Counted from the first letter of the stretch, positions 7,841 to 18,278 are shown. The stretch: DNA of 64,000 bases from Clavibacter zhangzhiyongii (GCF_014775655.1 NZ_CP061274.1:2666001-2730000), one strand, 5' to 3'. Program-made: numbers and translations. Notes: generated from the sequence alone by a model not told the origin.

Positions 7841-10800
7841 TCAGCGCACGAGGATCCTCTGCGCGCGGCTCGTGCCCCCGCTGACGAGGTGATCGCCCGC
7901 GTAGGAGGCCTGCACCGTGCGGGTCCCCGGTGCGACGCCCGTGATGTCGGCGCCGCCCGCGCCGGATCCGTCGAGGGGCACGTCATGCGCCTCGCCGTCC
8001 ACGCTCACCCGCACCACCCCGGTCGCCGCCTGCGCCGCGGCCGACGTCACCGACACCTGCACGTGCACGGTCCCGCTCGCCGTACCCCGCGGTCGCGTCA
8101 CCTGCAGGTGCACCGTCGCCACGTCTCGCGCGGTGACGGTCGGGCTCGTGGCGACGCCCGTCCGCCCGTCGGACGCGGTGGCCGTCACCCGCACGGCGAG
8201 CGCCGCCCCCGCGACCGCCGGGGTCACGCGGAACGCGGATCCCGTCGCCCCCGCTATCGGTGTGCCGTTCGACAGCCACTGCGTCGCGAGCGTGACGCCC
8301 TGCGGCGTCCACTCCCCCGTCGACGCCGTGAGCGTCTGGCCGACGTCCGGCGTGCCGGTGATGGCGGGAGCCGTCGCCGCGGCGGGCGCGGCCGACGCGG
8401 CGGGCGTCGTGACGCCCACGAGGGTGGTGGCGGTGGTCCCGCCGTAGCTCACGAGCCCCACGTACGACGTCCCCGCGGCGAGACCCGACCACGAGGCCGT
8501 GTAGGTGGCCTTCTTCCCCGCGGTGACGGGGAGCTGGGCCGGCGAGACCTGGAAGGATCCCTCCCCGCCCGTGCCCTGCACGTCGTACCGCGTGAGGTCG
8601 TAGTCGACGCTCGTCGCCGAGCCCGCGAGCTTCGATGCCCCCACGGAGACGATGTAGTCGCCAGCCTCGGGCGCCGGCACGACGATGCGCTCGGACAGCG
8701 AGGCCGTGTCCTGCAGGGCGACCAGCGTGCGGTCGTCGTCGGTCGTGCCCGCCTTCTCCAGCTGCATCACGAGATCGGAGGCCCCGTCGACCGGTACCGC
8801 GTCGAGGACGAGCGCCTTCTCGCCCGCCTTCACCGTGATCTTGTTCTCGTCGCCCTCGGTGGTGCTGACGGTGCCCGTGTGACCGGTCTTCCCGTCGCCC
8901 AGCAGCTGGCCGCGCGCGAGCCCGGCGGTCGTCAGCGGGATCTTGCCCGTGATGCCTGCGTCGACGGACACGTCGACCTTCCCGCTCGTGCCGGTGACGT
9001 CGACCGTCGCCGGGGCGGAGACCGCGGTCGGCCGCACCGCGATGGGGCTGCGGACGGTGCCGGCGGATCCGCTCCAGGTGAGCGAGCCGGTCGACCACGT
9101 GTCGGACGGCGCCCCGCGCTTCGCGGTGATGCGCACCTGGAAGGACTTCGTCTGGCCCGGAGCCGTGAACGTCAGCCGCGCGGGCGTGACCTTCACGTCC
9201 GCCTGGGACACCCCCTGGACGGATGCCGTCCAGGTGCCCGCGGTCAGCGACGTCACGGTGCGCGTGACGGTCGTGGATCCCAGGAGCTTCCCCACGCCGA
9301 TGCTCGGCAGGTTCAGCTGGGACGGGGCGATCGGCGCCACCGGGTGCGGCAGCGCGAGCCCCGTGGCCGCGGCGTAGGCGGCCCAGTCCTTCGCGCCGCT
9401 CGGGTAGAAGAGGCCGGGCTGCAGGAACCGGTCCGGGGCGATCTGCCCCGCTCCCTGGGCGAAGGGATCGGTGACGGTCTTGCCGTCCGCGCCGACCGTG
9501 TCGGTCGCGGTCGTCATGATCGCCGACTTGACCTCCGCCGGCGAGGCCTTCGGGTGGACGCCGAGGTAGAGGAGCCCGAATCCCGCGATGTGCGGCGAGG
9601 ACATGGACGTGCCCGAGTACGCGGCGAATGCGGGCTTGCCGCCGTCGTCGCTGATCGCGGCCAGGATGCCCACGCCCGGGGCCGTGACGTCCGGCTTGAT
9701 GGTGTCACCGCCGTCGACCGCCTCGGAGGGGCCGCGGGAGCTGAATCCCGCGACCTGGGGCGCGGGCCGCTCGACGCCCGTCGTGTTCCCCTTCGTCAGG
9801 GTGGCCGTGGCACCGGCCTTCGCCGCGTACGCGTCGATCGCGGCGTGCGAGTCGGCGTCGAGGTGCACCGTGGGGACGCTGTGGAGGTCGAGGTCCTCGG
9901 AGTCGGACGTGACGTTGCTGAGCACCATGCCGATGCCGCCCGCGCGCTCCACCTCCGCGCTCTTGTCGACGCGGGCGACCACGCCCCGGTCGCACAGCAC
10001 GATGCGGCCGCGCACCTTGGCCGGGTCCAGCGTGCCGTCGCCGCACAGCTCGGGGGACGCGGCGCCCTTCAGCCCGGAGTCCGCCGACCGCACGAGGGGC
10101 CCCGTCACCGGGGACCCCACGGTGACGGAGGCGCCGCTGTAGCTCGCCCCACTGCCCAGCGTGACCGTCCCGGAGTAGTTGCCCGGCACGCTGCTGGCGG
10201 CGACGGTGGTGATCCACGGCTCGGAGTTGGAGACCGTCCCGGCGTCGGGGCCGCTGTTGCCCGCCGACGCCGCGACGAAGACGCCGGCGTTCGCGGCGCC
10301 GAGCAGGGCCCGGTCGTACGTGTCCTCCGGCTTGCCCGCACCGCCGAGCGACATGTTGATCACGTCGACGCCGTCCGCCGTGGCCTGCTCGATCCCGGCG
10401 ACGATGTCCGACGTGGCGCAGCCGTCGTCGGTCTCCTTCTCCGGGTCGGGCCCGCTCCAGCACACCTTGTACGCCGCGATCTTCGCCGCGGGGGCGATGC
10501 CGGCGATGGTCTCCTGGACGGCGCCCGTGGTCGCCGTCACGCCCGCGTCACCCGCGGCCGTGCTCGTGGTGTGGCTCCCGTGCCCGGCGGTGTCGAGCGG
10601 GGAGACCTTCTCCTGCGGCCCGATCGGGCTGCCGCCCGCGGCCCAGCCGGCCTCGAACGCCCGGGCGCCGACGATCTTGGTGGAGCAGTCGTCGGCGGTG
10701 AACCCGTCGCCCGTCTGGCACGTCCCGTGGAAGACGCTGCCGTCGCCCTTGCGGAAGTCGATGCGGGATCCGTCGCGGTACGGCTCCGCCCCGGGCGTCG

Positions 10801-11431
10801 ACCCGAGGGGCGTGCCCGCGAAGGAGGGGTTGTCCGGGGCGATGCCGGTGTCGAGGACGCCGATCACCGTGCCCTTGCCCGCCTCCCCGACGCCGCCCAC
10901 CTTCGACCACAGGCCGTTCTCGGCCTCGAGACCGAGGAAGCGGGAGTCCGGCGTGGACGTGGGATGCAGGATCCTGTCGGGCTCGACGCTCAGCACGCGG
11001 CTGTCGTGCGCGAGCGCCTGGACCTGGGCCGCCGTGAGCTTCGCCGAGAACCCGTCGACCGTGAGCGAGTACCGGTCGGTCGGGGTGACGCCCACCGCGG
11101 TGGCCGCGGAGTCCTGGAGGTCCGTGAGGTGCTCGGAGTAGCGCTGCACGGCGTCCGACTGCGCGTCGAGTCGGGCGCCCGGATCGGCCTCCGTGCGCGC
11201 GAGCCCGTCGAGGGTGCCGTCGTAGGCCGCGGCGGGCTGGTCCCGCAGGGTCACGAGGTAGCTGCCGTCCTCGGCGCGGACGGGCACGGACGCGGTCGGC
11301 GCGTCGTCCGCCGTGGCGGTCGTCGTGCCGGCGGCGACGAGCGCGAACGCCAGGGCGCACGCGGCGAGGGGCCGAGCCGCGTGCAGCACGCGCCTCCTGC
11401 CGGGCGGGAGCGGGTCTCGATGGATGGGCAT
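7841..11431 (-). CDS. Secreted subtilisin-like serine protease (S8), tandem paralogue
   Basis: 1196 residues from the ATG at 11431, preceded by AGGAGG with good spacing. A signal peptide with a twin basic start ends near residue 41 (TATADDAP). The domain order is the same as in its neighbour: I9 propeptide (about 55-155), S8 domain with PA insert (about 415-550), Fn3-like region and Ig-like modules (ITGTPDVGQTLTASTGEW). The triad is Asp194 (VLDTGIAP), His284 (AGHGSHT) and Ser609 (SGTSMSSPH), with Asn392 in ASAGNSGPD. All are intact. Much of the catalytic half is identical to the adjacent paralogue, while the C-terminal modules have drifted more, including a run of Ala near the Ig linker. It is probably exported and active on extracellular protein; the specificity is unknown. 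Confidence 0.93.
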   Translation of the reverse strand: MPIHRDPLPPGRRRVLHAARPLAACALAFALVAAGTTTATADDAPTASVPVRAEDGSYLVTLRDQPAAAYDGTLDGLARTEADPGARLDAQSDAVQRYSEHLTDLQDSAATAVGVTPTDRYSLTVDGFSAKLTAAQVQALAHDSRVLSVEPDRILHPTSTPDSRFLGLEAENGLWSKVGGVGEAGKGTVIGVLDTGIAPDNPSFAGTPLGSTPGAEPYRDGSRIDFRKGDGSVFHGTCQTGDGFTADDCSTKIVGARAFEAGWAAGGSPIGPQEKVSPLDTAGHGSHTTSTAAGDAGVTATTGAVQETIAGIAPAAKIAAYKVCWSGPDPEKETDDGCATSDIVAGIEQATADGVDVINMSLGGAGKPEDTYDRALLGAANAGVFVAASAGNSGPDAGTVSNSEPWITTVAASSVPGNYSGTVTLGSGASYSGASVTVGSPVTGPLVRSADSGLKGAASPELCGDGTLDPAKVRGRIVLCDRGVVARVDKSAEVERAGGIGMVLSNVTSDSEDLDLHSVPTVHLDADSHAAIDAYAAKAGATATLTKGNTTGVERPAPQVAGFSSRGPSEAVDGGDTIKPDVTAPGVGILAAISDDGGKPAFAAYSGTSMSSPHIAGFGLLYLGVHPKASPAEVKSAIMTTATDTVGADGKTVTDPFAQGAGQIAPDRFLQPGLFYPSGAKDWAAYAAATGLALPHPVAPIAPSQLNLPSIGVGKLLGSTTVTRTVTSLTAGTWTASVQGVSQADVKVTPARLTFTAPGQTKSFQVRITAKRGAPSDTWSTGSLTWSGSAGTVRSPIAVRPTAVSAPATVDVTGTSGKVDVSVDAGITGKIPLTTAGLARGQLLGDGKTGHTGTVSTTEGDENKITVKAGEKALVLDAVPVDGASDLVMQLEKAGTTDDDRTLVALQDTASLSERIVVPAPEAGDYIVSVGASKLAGSATSVDYDLTRYDVQGTGGEGSFQVSPAQLPVTAGKKATYTASWSGLAAGTSYVGLVSYGGTTATTLVGVTTPAASAAPAAATAPAITGTPDVGQTLTASTGEWTPQGVTLATQWLSNGTPIAGATGSAFRVTPAVAGAALAVRVTATASDGRTGVATSPTVTARDVATVHLQVTRPRGTASGTVHVQVSVTSAAAQAATGVVRVSVDGEAHDVPLDGSGAGGADITGVAPGTRTVQASYAGDHLVSGGTSRAQRILVR

Positions 11432-11605
11432 GGTCGTTCCCTCCTGTCACCGGCGGGCCGGCGTGCGGATCCGCGGTGCACCACGTGCGCTGCACGGCGG
11501 TCGCCGCCGTCGCGGACTCGCGTCGTCGACGCGATGGGGAGAACCGTAGGGAGGAGTCCACAGCCCGCGTCGGCCCTCTGCACACGCGATGCGCACCCGG
11601 GCATG

Positions 11606-11644
11606 CGAGAGGCCCCGCCCCCGTGTCGGGGGCGGGGCCTCTCG
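11606..11644 (-). terminator. Terminator of icd
   Basis: Perfect 18-bp GC-rich stem (11606-11623 with 11627-11644), loop TGT, 35 bases after the icd stop on the minus strand and upstream of the subtilase promoter region. Confidence 0.88.
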
Positions 11645-11678
11645 GCGTGCGGCGGCGTCGCGGACGACGCCTGCGGGA

Positions 11679-12893
11679 TCAGGCCAGGCGCGCCTGCAGG
11701 TTGTCCGCGAGCGACGCGAGGAACTCCTCGGTCGTCTGGTACGGCTGGTCCGGGCCGACGAGGAGCGCGAGGTCCTTCGTCATCTTGCCGGACTCGACCG
11801 TCGTGATGACGACGTCCTCGAGGGTGTCCGCGAACTCCTTGAGGGCGTCGTTGCCGTCGAGCTTGGCGCGGTGCGCGAGGCCGCGGGTCCACGCGTAGAT
11901 CGACGCGATGGGGTTCGTCGACGTGGGCTTGCCCTGCTGGTGCTGGCGGTAGTGGCGCGTGACCGTGCCGTGCGCGGCCTCCGCCTCGACGACCTTGCCG
12001 TCGGGCGTGGTGAGCACGCTGGTCATGAGGCCCAGCGAGCCGAAGCCCTGCGCGACGGTGTCGGACTGGACGTCGCCGTCGTAGTTCTTGCAGGCCCAGA
12101 CGTAGCCGCCCTCCCACTTGAGCGACGCGGCGACCATGTCGTCGATGAGGCGGTGCTCGTAGGTGAGGCCGGCGGCCGCGAACTGGTCCGCGTACTCGGC
12201 CTGGAAGACCTCCTCGAACAGGTCCTTGAAGCGGCCGTCGTAGGCCTTGAGGATCGTGTTCTTGGTGGAGAGGTACACCGGGTAGTTGCGGGCGAGGCCG
12301 TAGGAGAGCGAGGCGCGCGCGAAGTCGCGGATCGAGTCGTCGAGGTTGTACATGCCCATCGCGACGCCGGATCCGGGGCTCTGGAACACCTCGAACTGCT
12401 GCGGCTCGGAGCCGTCCTTCGGCGTGAAGGTCATCGTGAGCGTGCCCTCGCCCTCGAAGCGGAAGTCGGTGGCGCGGTACTGGTCGCCGAACGCGTGGCG
12501 GCCGACGATGATCGGCTTGTTCCAGCCGGGCACGAGGCGCGGGATGTTGCTGATGATGATGGGCTCGCGGAAGATCGTGCCGCCCAGGATGTTGCGGATG
12601 GTGCCGTTCGGCGAGCGCCACATCTTCTTCAGGCCGAACTCCTCGACGCGCGCCTCGTCGGGCGTGATCGTGGCGCACTTGACGCCGACGCCGTGCTTCT
12701 TGATGGCCTCGGCCGCGTCGATCGTGATCTGGTCGTCGGTCTCGTCGCGCTTCTCGATGCCCAGGTCGTAGTACTCGAGGTCGATGTCGAGGTATGGGTG
12801 GATGAGCGTGTCCTTGATCGACTGCCAGATGATGCGCGTCATCTCGTCGCCGTCGAGCTCGACGACGGTCCCCTCTACCTTGATCTTCTCCAC
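11679..12893 (-). CDS. icd: NADP-dependent isocitrate dehydrogenase (homodimeric, eukaryote-like type)
   Basis: 404 residues. It converts isocitrate to 2-oxoglutarate with NADP+ in the TCA cycle. The opening GDEMTRIIW and the substrate motif [13 protein letters not shown] (94-106) are typical of the dimeric type II enzymes, as is [12 protein letters not shown] for nucleotide binding in the C-terminal half. The length matches that class rather than the 740-residue monomeric form found in many other actinobacteria. The GTG start at 12893 follows GAGGAGG. It is monocistronic, with its own terminator. Regulation is not visible; no kinase/phosphatase gene is nearby. Confidence 0.96.
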   Translation of the reverse strand: MEKIKVEGTVVELDGDEMTRIIWQSIKDTLIHPYLDIDLEYYDLGIEKRDETDDQITIDAAEAIKKHGVGVKCATITPDEARVEEFGLKKMWRSPNGTIRNILGGTIFREPIIISNIPRLVPGWNKPIIVGRHAFGDQYRATDFRFEGEGTLTMTFTPKDGSEPQQFEVFQSPGSGVAMGMYNLDDSIRDFARASLSYGLARNYPVYLSTKNTILKAYDGRFKDLFEEVFQAEYADQFAAAGLTYEHRLIDDMVAASLKWEGGYVWACKNYDGDVQSDTVAQGFGSLGLMTSVLTTPDGKVVEAEAAHGTVTRHYRQHQQGKPTSTNPIASIYAWTRGLAHRAKLDGNDALKEFADTLEDVVITTVESGKMTKDLALLVGPDQPYQTTEEFLASLADNLQARLA

Positions 12894-13116
12894 GAAGTCC
12901 TCCTCATGCTCGTCGGTGCCCGCCGTGAGCGCGTCTCCGTCGGCGCGCCCCGGGTCCGGCTCGTCGCCGGTGGATCCGTGGGCCAGCCTACCCGCCGGGC
13001 CCGGTCTCTCGACATCGAGAGATCGCGCGCGTCCTCATCCCGCCGCCGTCCGATCGGCCGTGCGCCCGAGCCCGCGGACGCTCCGCCGGTCCCTGGCCCG
13101 GGACACGCCCGCCCGA

Positions 13117-13122
13117 TACCCT
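13117..13122 (+). promoter_or_regulatory. -10 element (TACCCT) of a leaderless promoter
   Basis: TACCCT ends six bases before the ATG of the GNAT gene and no ribosome site is seen, as at purU. Confidence 0.55.
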
Positions 13123-13128
13123 GTGCCC

Positions 13129-13581
13129 ATGAGCGACATGAGACTCGAAGAGCTGAGCGCCCGGACGATCGTGGCGGCGAACACGTTGACGCTCAAGCCG
13201 GGGCAGGAGAACTACGTGGCCCCCGTCTCGCACTCCATCGCCGAGGCCTACGTGAACCCCACCACCGCCTGGCCGCGCGTCGTCATCGAGGACGAGGAGG
13301 TCGTCGGCTTCATCATGGGCAACTTCGACCCCGAGGCCCACGAGGAGATCTTCCGCAGCTGCATCTGGCGCATCAACGTCGACGCCGACGCGCAGGGCCA
13401 CGGCGTCGGCCGCTTCGCGGTGCTCTCGCTCGCGGACGAGGCGCGCTCGCGCGGGTTCGACCGCCTCACCGTCGTGTGGGAGCCCGGCGAGGACGGGCCC
13501 GAGGAGTTCTTCACCCACGTCGGCTTCGAGGTCATCGGCGAGACCCAGTACGGCGAGGCCATCGGCGCTCTGGCGCTCTGA
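13129..13581 (+). CDS. GNAT-family N-acetyltransferase
   Basis: 150 residues. The acetyl-CoA motif A is QGHGVGR (89-95) after the strand WRINVDAD, and the C-terminal FFTHVGFEVIGE matches the GNAT motif B region. The N-terminal half (GQENYVAPVSHSIAEAYV) resembles PaiA/BltD-like polyamine acetyltransferases, but the acceptor substrate is not determinable. The ATG at 13129 is preferred because a -10 element sits six bases upstream. An in-frame upstream extension overlaps the antisense icd promoter region and has no domain signature. The MGMT-like gene starts four bases after its stop, so the two are probably co-transcribed. Confidence 0.85.
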   Translation: MSDMRLEELSARTIVAANTLTLKPGQENYVAPVSHSIAEAYVNPTTAWPRVVIEDEEVVGFIMGNFDPEAHEEIFRSCIWRINVDADAQGHGVGRFAVLSLADEARSRGFDRLTVVWEPGEDGPEEFFTHVGFEVIGETQYGEAIGALAL

Positions 13582-13584
13582 CGC

Positions 13585-13905
13585 GTGGCCGTCTTCGCGA
13601 CGCCGGGCGAGTTCACCGACCGCGTGCTCGAGGTCGTGGCCGAGATCCCGTCCGGCCGCGTCATGACCTACGGCGACGTCGCGGCCGTCTTCGGCCGCCG
13701 CGGCGCACGGGCCGTCGGCATGGTGCTCCGCTACCACGGCGCCGGCCTGCCCTGGTGGCGGGTGCTCCGCGCGGGCGGCCATCCGCCCACTGGCCTTGCC
13801 GACGAGGCCCGGCCGCGCTACGAGTCCGAGGGCACGCCGCTCCTCGACGCGCCGACGGACGCCGGGTACCGCGTCGACCTCGAGGCGGCCCGCTGGTTCC
13901 CCTGA
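13585..13905 (+). CDS. MGMT-family alkyltransferase-like protein (no catalytic cysteine)
   Basis: 106 residues, corresponding to the C-terminal DNA-binding domain of O6-alkylguanine-DNA alkyltransferase. The winged-helix part (IPSGRVMTYGDVAAVFGRRG) with its recognition helix and Arg finger is present. Where active enzymes have PCHRV, this protein has PWWRV, so the alkyl-accepting Cys is missing. Alkyltransferase-like proteins of this sort bind O6-alkylguanine and hand it to nucleotide excision repair. The GTG start at 13585 lies four bases after the preceding stop, suggesting coupled translation with the GNAT gene. Confidence 0.85.
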   Translation: MAVFATPGEFTDRVLEVVAEIPSGRVMTYGDVAAVFGRRGARAVGMVLRYHGAGLPWWRVLRAGGHPPTGLADEARPRYESEGTPLLDAPTDAGYRVDLEAARWFP

Positions 13906-14050
13906 TCGGCTGACCGCCGCCCGACCGGCAGGCCAGCCGCTCGATGCCGCGCGGGGTCCTCCGTCCGGCCGGACGCGGATCATGCTGCAGGACCATGCGC
14001 GGGGCCTCGCGGCCGATGCGCCCGGGGCGCCGCTCGGCTGGACTGGGGGC

Positions 14051-14560
14051 ATGCCCCGTCGCGCGTCCGTCCGCCCCGCCGTCCCCGTCCCGCCCGCCGC
14101 CCTCGTGACCGCTCGCGGGCCCCGGTCGGCCCGACGGCCCGCCTCCCGACTCGCCGCGGTGCCCCTCGCGGGAGCGCTCGTGCTCGCCCTCGGCGGCTGC
14201 GGCGCGGCGGGCGCCGTGGGCCGCATGACCACGCCCGCCGACGCGCGCGTCTACGAGACCGCGGCGGAGGCGGACGGCCGGATCCCCGCGTGGATCCCCG
14301 CGGACGCGACCGGCATCCGCATCAAGACCTCGCTGCGCGGCGACGGCGCGATCCTGGAGTTCCGCTCCCCCACGCCCGCGGACCGGCTGGGCTGCGACGC
14401 CGCGCCGGCCGACGTCCCGCCGCCCGCCGTGCAGGACACGTGGTGGCCGGATCCCTCGCCCGCCGCGTCCATGTCGTGCGGCGACCGCTGGCTCGCCGCG
14501 GCCGAGGGCGACGCCGTGCGCGCCTGGCTGCCGCAGGGATCGCCCGCGCTCGACCTCTGA
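14051..14560 (+). CDS. Putative lipoprotein of unknown function
   Basis: About 169 residues. A basic N-terminus and a hydrophobic stretch end in LALGGCG, a lipobox with Cys near residue 50, so the mature protein should be attached to the outer face of the membrane. An in-frame GTG at 14105 would give a more usual lipoprotein signal peptide with Cys near 32, and may be the true start; neither start has a convincing ribosome site. The mature part (about 120 residues) is acidic and Pro-rich with two further Cys residues (CDAAP and MSCGD) that could form a disulfide. I recognise no family. It is followed by a bidirectional terminator. Confidence 0.65.
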   Translation: MPRRASVRPAVPVPPAALVTARGPRSARRPASRLAAVPLAGALVLALGGCGAAGAVGRMTTPADARVYETAAEADGRIPAWIPADATGIRIKTSLRGDGAILEFRSPTPADRLGCDAAPADVPPPAVQDTWWPDPSPAASMSCGDRWLAAAEGDAVRAWLPQGSPALDL

Positions 14561-14574
14561 CGCCGCGCGGACGC

Positions 14575-14621
14575 GACGGGGCCCGGACGCCGCGCCGTCG
14601 CGCGGACGTCCGGGCCCCGTC
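14575..14621. terminator. Bidirectional terminator
   Basis: A 15-bp stem (14575-14589 with 14607-14621) enclosing a 17-base GC-rich loop with its own small inverted repeat, between the convergent lipoprotein and ABC exporter genes. Confidence 0.75.
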
Positions 14622-14625
14622 GTCG

Positions 14626-16434
14626 TCAGACCAGCGACTCCCGCCAGGCCGCGTGCAGCTGCGAGAAGCGGCCGGTGCCCTGGATCAGCGCCTCGGGCGT
14701 GCCGTCCTCGACCACCCGGCCCTGCTCCATGACGAGCACGCGGTCGGCGATGGCGACCGTCGAGAGGCGGTGGGCGATGATGATCGCCGTCCGGTCGGCG
14801 AGCAGCGTCGTGAGCCCCTGCTGCACGAGGCGCTCGCTCGGGATGTCGAGCGAGCTCGTGGCCTCGTCGAGGATGAGCACCGCCGGATCCGCGAGGAACG
14901 CGCGCGCGAACGAGATCAGCTGGCGCTGGCCCGCCGACACGCGGCCGCCGCGCTTGTTCACGTCGGTGTCGTACCCGTCCGGCAGGGACTCGATGAAGGT
15001 GTGCGCCCCCACCGCCTCGGCCGCCTCCCGGATCTGCCGCCTGGTCGCGTCGGGCTTGCCGATCGCGATGTTGTCGGCGACGGATCCGGAGAACAGGTAC
15101 GCCTCCTGCGTCACCATCACGATGGCGCGGCGGAGGTCCTTCGGGTGCAGGTCGCGGAGGTCGACCCCGTCGAGCGCCACGCGGCCCTCGGAGGGGTCGT
15201 AGAACCGCGAGATGAGCTTGGCGAGCGTCGTCTTGCCCGCGCCGGTGGATCCGACGAGCGCGATGGTCTGCCCGGCCGGGAGGTCGAGGTCGAACCGCGG
15301 CAGGATCGTCCTGCCCTTCCCGTAGCCGAACTCGACGCCCTCGAAGGACACGTGGCCCGTGGACTCCCACAGGTCGACCGGCTGCACGGGGTCCGGCACG
15401 CTCAGCTCCTCCTCGAGCACGCCCGAGATCTTCTCGAGCGCGGCCGAGGCCGACTGGTAGCTGTTGTAGAACATGGCCATGTCCTGCGCCGGTCCGAAGA
15501 ACTGGCGCGTGTAGAGCACGACCGCGAGCAGCGCGCCGATGCCCAGCTGCCCGTCCGCGACGCGCAGGCCGCCGACCAGGAGCACCACGGCGACGGTCAC
15601 GTTTCCGATGAGGATGAGGCCGGGGTCGAAGACGCCGAAGACCTGGATCACGCGCATGTTGGTGTCGCGGTACCCCTCGACGTGCTCGGAGAACTCCTCG
15701 GCGTTGCGCCTCTCCTTGCGGAACGCCTTCACCGCGCGGATGCCCGTCATCGTCTCGACGAAGTGCACGATGAGCCGCGCCGACTTCACGCGCGTCTGCC
15801 GGAACAGCGCCTGCGACTTCACGGCGAACCAGAGGCTCAGGAAGAACAGCGGCACGAGCGCGGCGAGCAGCACGAGGCCCGACACCCAGTCGAAGGAGAA
15901 CAGCGCGATGGCGGTGAACGCCATGTAGAGCGCGCCCTGCACGAGCTGGTTGATGCCGCCGTTGAGCAGCTCCCGGATGGAGTCGAGGTCGCTCGTCTGG
16001 CGGGAGATGATCCGGCCGGACGTGTACGTCTCGTGGAACTCCAGGCTCAGCTTCTGCGTGTGCAGGAACATGCGCTTGCGGAGGTCGATGAGGATCTCCT
16101 GCGCGATGCGCGCCGACATCACCTGGTACTTCGCGACGAGCACGGCGCCCGTGACCGCGACCAGGACGTAGGCCCCGATGACGAGCGCGAGCAGCGTGGG
16201 ATCCCCCGTGTCGAGCAGCGACGGCAGCGCGCGGTCGAGGCCGACGCCGATGAGCGCGGGCCCGGCGACGTTCGCGGCCGTGGCCACGAGGATCGTCGCG
16301 CCGGTGAGGATCAGCGTCCGCTTGACCGGCTGGATGGTGCTGACCAGCAGCCGCGTCGACCGACGGCGGATCTGCCTGCTCTCGGCGCGGGAGAAGTCGT
16401 CCCTCTCCTCGCCGGTGACCCCGGTGACGCTCAT
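14626..16434 (-). CDS. ABC exporter subunit (TMD-NBD), second partner
   Basis: 602 residues. Six membrane helices in the first 320 residues form an ABC type IV exporter domain, followed by a nucleotide-binding domain. Walker A is GSTGAGKT (395-402), Walker B ends ILDE (521-524) with the catalytic Glu, the signature is VSAGQ (499-503) rather than LSGGQ, and the H-loop is AHRLS. In heterodimeric exporters such as TM287/288 the subunit with the intact Walker B carries the degenerate signature, as here. The ATG at 16434 overlaps the stop of the preceding subunit gene in ATGA, so translation is coupled. The substrate (drug, peptide or lipid) is unknown. Confidence 0.9.
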   Translation of the reverse strand: MSVTGVTGEERDDFSRAESRQIRRRSTRLLVSTIQPVKRTLILTGATILVATAANVAGPALIGVGLDRALPSLLDTGDPTLLALVIGAYVLVAVTGAVLVAKYQVMSARIAQEILIDLRKRMFLHTQKLSLEFHETYTSGRIISRQTSDLDSIRELLNGGINQLVQGALYMAFTAIALFSFDWVSGLVLLAALVPLFFLSLWFAVKSQALFRQTRVKSARLIVHFVETMTGIRAVKAFRKERRNAEEFSEHVEGYRDTNMRVIQVFGVFDPGLILIGNVTVAVVLLVGGLRVADGQLGIGALLAVVLYTRQFFGPAQDMAMFYNSYQSASAALEKISGVLEEELSVPDPVQPVDLWESTGHVSFEGVEFGYGKGRTILPRFDLDLPAGQTIALVGSTGAGKTTLAKLISRFYDPSEGRVALDGVDLRDLHPKDLRRAIVMVTQEAYLFSGSVADNIAIGKPDATRRQIREAAEAVGAHTFIESLPDGYDTDVNKRGGRVSAGQRQLISFARAFLADPAVLILDEATSSLDIPSERLVQQGLTTLLADRTAIIIAHRLSTVAIADRVLVMEQGRVVEDGTPEALIQGTGRFSQLHAAWRESLV

Positions 16435-18278
16435 GCTGAGGCCTCCTCGCGCACGGTGTTCCCTTCCACGTCCAGGCTCGAGATGACGAACCGGTAGTGC
16501 TCGCTGGTGGCGAGCAGGTCGGAGTGCCGGCCGACCGCGGTGATGCGGCCGTCCTGCATGAGCGCCACCCGGTCCGCGAGCATCACGGTCGAGGGGCGGT
16601 GCGCCACGATGAGCGCGGTGGTGGAGGCGAGCACGCGGCGCAGCGCCGCCTCCACGAGCGCCTCCGTGTCGACGTCGAGCGCGGACAGCGGGTCGTCGAG
16701 GACGAGCACGTCGGGCGCCGCGGCCACCGCGCGCGCGAGCGCGAGCCGCTGGCGCTGGCCGCCGGAGAGGCTGAGCCCCTCCTCGCCCACCGTCGTGTCG
16801 ACGCCGTCGGGGAGGTCGCGCACGAAGCCGGCCTGGGCGATGTCGAGCGCCTCCTGCAGCACGCGCTCCGCCTCGGGTCCGCCGTCGGCGAGGTCCGGCC
16901 GACCGAGCAGCACGTTGTCGCGGACGCTCGAGGAGAAGAGCGTCGCGTCCTCGAACGCCATGGCGATCCTGCTGCGCAGCTCGTCGAGCCGCAGGTCGCG
17001 GATGTCCACGCCATCGAGCTCGATGCTGCCGCCGGTCACGTCGTAGAGCCGCGTGGTCAGCGCCGTGAGCGTGGACTTGCCGCAGCCGGTGACGCCGACG
17101 AGCGCCATGGTCTCCCCCGGCCGCAGGTCGAGGTCCACGCCGTCGATGAGGTCGGGCTGACCCGCGACCGCGTCCTGGTAGCGGAAGTGCGCGCCCCGGA
17201 ACACGAGGTGGCCGCGGGGCTCCGCGATGCGCACGGGCGTCGCGGGGTCGGTGATGTCGTCCTCCTCGTCCATGACCTCGAAGTAGCGGTCGATGGCCGT
17301 GCGCGCGTCGAAGGTCATGGACAGCAGGAAGCCCACCGACTCGATCGGCCAGCGCAGCACCGCCGCGGTGGCGAAGAACGCCACGAGGTCGCCCACCGAG
17401 ATCTCGCCGGCGGACGCGAGCAGCACGCCGCCGAGGAGCGCGAGCGCGAAGGTCAGGTCGGGCACGAGCAGCAGCCACAGCCAGATCCCGGCGATGGCCT
17501 TCGCCTTCTTGATCTCGGTACCCCGCAGCTCCTCCGCCTGCTCGGCGAACGCGTCGTGCATGTGCTTGCCGCGACCGAACGCCTTGAGCACGCGGATCCC
17601 GTGCACCGACTGCTCGACGCTGGTCGCGAGGTCGCCGGACTGGTCCTGGCTGAGGCGCGCGACGGACGAGTACTTCTGCTCGAAGAGGTAGCCGTACACC
17701 CACAGCGGGATCGAGCAGACGAGGAAGCCGAGGCCGAGCCGCCAGTCGATGGACACGAGGAAGCCGATGCCGACGAGGATCGTGAGGATGTTCACGACGA
17801 ACAGGACCAGCCCGAACGCCATCCAGCGGCGGATGAGGTTGAGGTCGCTCACCATGCGCGACAGCAGCTGGCCGCTCTGCCAGCGGTCGTGGAACGCGAC
17901 CGGCAGCCGCTGGAGCTTCCGGTAGAACGAGTTCCGCATGTCCGCCTCCATGAGCGTGCCGGGCTTCAGCACGAACCAGCGGCGGAGGGCGATCATCGCG
18001 GCTTCGAGGATCCCGAGCCCGAGGATGAGGAGCACCGCGGGCACGACGGCGGCGGAGTCGCCGTCACCCAGCGGTCCGTCGACGAGGCCGCGGAGGACCT
18101 GCGGGATCACGAGCGCGAGCAGCGAGCCGACGAGCGCGACGACCATGCCCGCGATGATGCTGGGCATGGCGGGCCGGGCGAACGGCAGCAGGCGCATGAG
18201 CACCGCGATGGTGCCGGGCCGGGGGCCGTGCCGCTCGGACGGCGCCGGTTCGGGCGATGCGGACGGGGAGGTGGACAC
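16431..18278 (-). CDS. ABC exporter subunit (TMD-NBD), first partner with degenerate Walker B
   Basis: 615 residues. About six membrane helices (35-320) precede the ATPase domain: Walker A GVTGCGKS (395-402), canonical LSGGQ (504-508), and Walker B LVLDD (525-529) where Asp529 replaces the catalytic Glu. A consensus signature together with a weak catalytic site makes it the regulatory half of an asymmetric heterodimer with the downstream gene. The GTG start at 18278 follows GAAGGAA. About 300 bp upstream on the same strand lies a 30-codon leader ORF with its own promoter and hairpin. Induction by the exporter's substrate is therefore possible but unproven. Confidence 0.9.
   Translation of the reverse strand: MSTSPSASPEPAPSERHGPRPGTIAVLMRLLPFARPAMPSIIAGMVVALVGSLLALVIPQVLRGLVDGPLGDGDSAAVVPAVLLILGLGILEAAMIALRRWFVLKPGTLMEADMRNSFYRKLQRLPVAFHDRWQSGQLLSRMVSDLNLIRRWMAFGLVLFVVNILTILVGIGFLVSIDWRLGLGFLVCSIPLWVYGYLFEQKYSSVARLSQDQSGDLATSVEQSVHGIRVLKAFGRGKHMHDAFAEQAEELRGTEIKKAKAIAGIWLWLLLVPDLTFALALLGGVLLASAGEISVGDLVAFFATAAVLRWPIESVGFLLSMTFDARTAIDRYFEVMDEEDDITDPATPVRIAEPRGHLVFRGAHFRYQDAVAGQPDLIDGVDLDLRPGETMALVGVTGCGKSTLTALTTRLYDVTGGSIELDGVDIRDLRLDELRSRIAMAFEDATLFSSSVRDNVLLGRPDLADGGPEAERVLQEALDIAQAGFVRDLPDGVDTTVGEEGLSLSGGQRQRLALARAVAAAPDVLVLDDPLSALDVDTEALVEAALRRVLASTTALIVAHRPSTVMLADRVALMQDGRITAVGRHSDLLATSEHYRFVISSLDVEGNTVREEASA

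Noticed and set aside
3853-11806. Very long open frames on the plus strand opposite the two subtilases (over 1300 residues each)
   Set aside because: They are Arg/Gly/Asp-rich antisense shadows produced by high third-position GC. They have no domains, signal or ribosome sites, and the opposite strand encodes clear proteases.
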